Source of the DNA: Verrucomicrobiota bacterium
Lineage (GTDB): Bacteria > Verrucomicrobiota > Verrucomicrobiia > Opitutales > Opitutaceae
NCBI GenBank assembly: GCA_030832235.1
Contig: JAURJO010000319.1
Coordinates: 1-31,001 of the forward strand
Reading direction: 5' to 3'
Length of the DNA: 31,001 nucleotides
Positions 30,899 to 31,001 of this stretch are shown here, one piece after another (position 1 is the first letter of the stretch; each line of letters begins with the position of its first letter). Below the pieces are notes generated by a model, which saw only the letters and a list, made by a program, of their open reading frames with translations, was not told the origin of the DNA and did no database searches. Both the position numbers and the translations under genes were made by a program.

Positions 30899-31001
30899 TC
30901 AGCCGGTCTTCGGCGCCGGCGGGGCAGGCAGCTCGAACCAAAACAGCGCACCCTGGCCCGGAGCGCTCTCGACACCGACATTCCCCCCGAGCCGTCCGAC
31001 G
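30899..31001 (-). CDS. Sensor histidine kinase, C-terminal end only
   Basis: The last 34 codons of a gene entering from the right edge on the minus strand. LGGNVGVESAPGQGALFWFELP is typical of the final strand-turn-strand of a histidine kinase HATPase domain (G2 box followed by a strand ending FxLP), and a 10-residue tail rich in proline ends at TGA. The kinase's sensor and DHp parts are outside the window. It is 58 bp upstream of, and on the same strand as, the isomerase-like gene. Confidence 0.8.
   Translation of the reverse strand, partial: VGRLGGNVGVESAPGQGALFWFELPAPPAPKTG

Overview
The window is GC-rich, densely coding bacterial chromosome with no tRNA, rRNA, CRISPR array, insertion sequence or phage gene that I can see. 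Products and style (MoxR/DUF58/Bat operon, hisS next to a HU/IHF gene, FGGY sugar kinase with a Tat-type esterase, Gfo/Idh oxidoreductase, Tat-exported TIM-barrel isomerase, soluble Hanks kinase beside rpoN, short periodic intergenic repeats) fit a Gram-negative carbohydrate degrader of the Verrucomicrobiota, most likely Opitutales/Opitutaceae. That placement is inference from gene content; no marker was searched.

Layout. 1-264: N-terminus of a membrane-anchored alpha/beta hydrolase (minus). 412-3623: surface-glycan block with a class I methyltransferase (minus), two family-2 glycosyltransferases and a DUF721/DciA-like gene (plus); three different short periodic or palindromic repeats sit in its gaps. 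3740-7864: minus-strand cluster of ribulokinase, O-methyltransferase and secreted acetyl-xylan-esterase-like hydrolase, suggesting pentose/hemicellulose use, divergent from a Gfo/Idh oxidoreductase (8063-9463). 9460-12391: housekeeping genes hisS, a HU-like protein with a clear intrinsic terminator behind it, a UbiE/MenG methyltransferase and an A-type Fe-S carrier. 12505-15010: Ser/Thr kinase and sigma-54. 15018-17353: tsaD and a C-terminal processing protease with an ATGA overlap, 16 bp from a divergent MidA-like methyltransferase. 18427-21223: three consecutive signalling genes, namely a receiver fused to what looks like a degenerate histidine-kinase core, then OmpR-type and LuxR-type regulators whose receivers have lost the phospho-acceptor aspartate. 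21278-22504: MOSC protein and a small GGQ ribosome-rescue factor. 22572-29913: five-gene moxR-DUF58-batA-batB/C-batD operon with an unusual domain arrangement. 29932-31001: Tat-exported hydroxypyruvate-isomerase-like protein and the C-terminal tip of a histidine kinase.

How they fit together. The esterase, ribulokinase, oxidoreductase and exported isomerase point to plant-polysaccharide or sugar-acid metabolism; the glycosyltransferases to envelope polysaccharide. The Bat operon probably forms a membrane-bound MoxR/VWA complex. The least explained parts are the atypical regulator trio without a recognisable partner kinase, the rearranged Bat proteins, and the intergenic repeats around the glycan genes.
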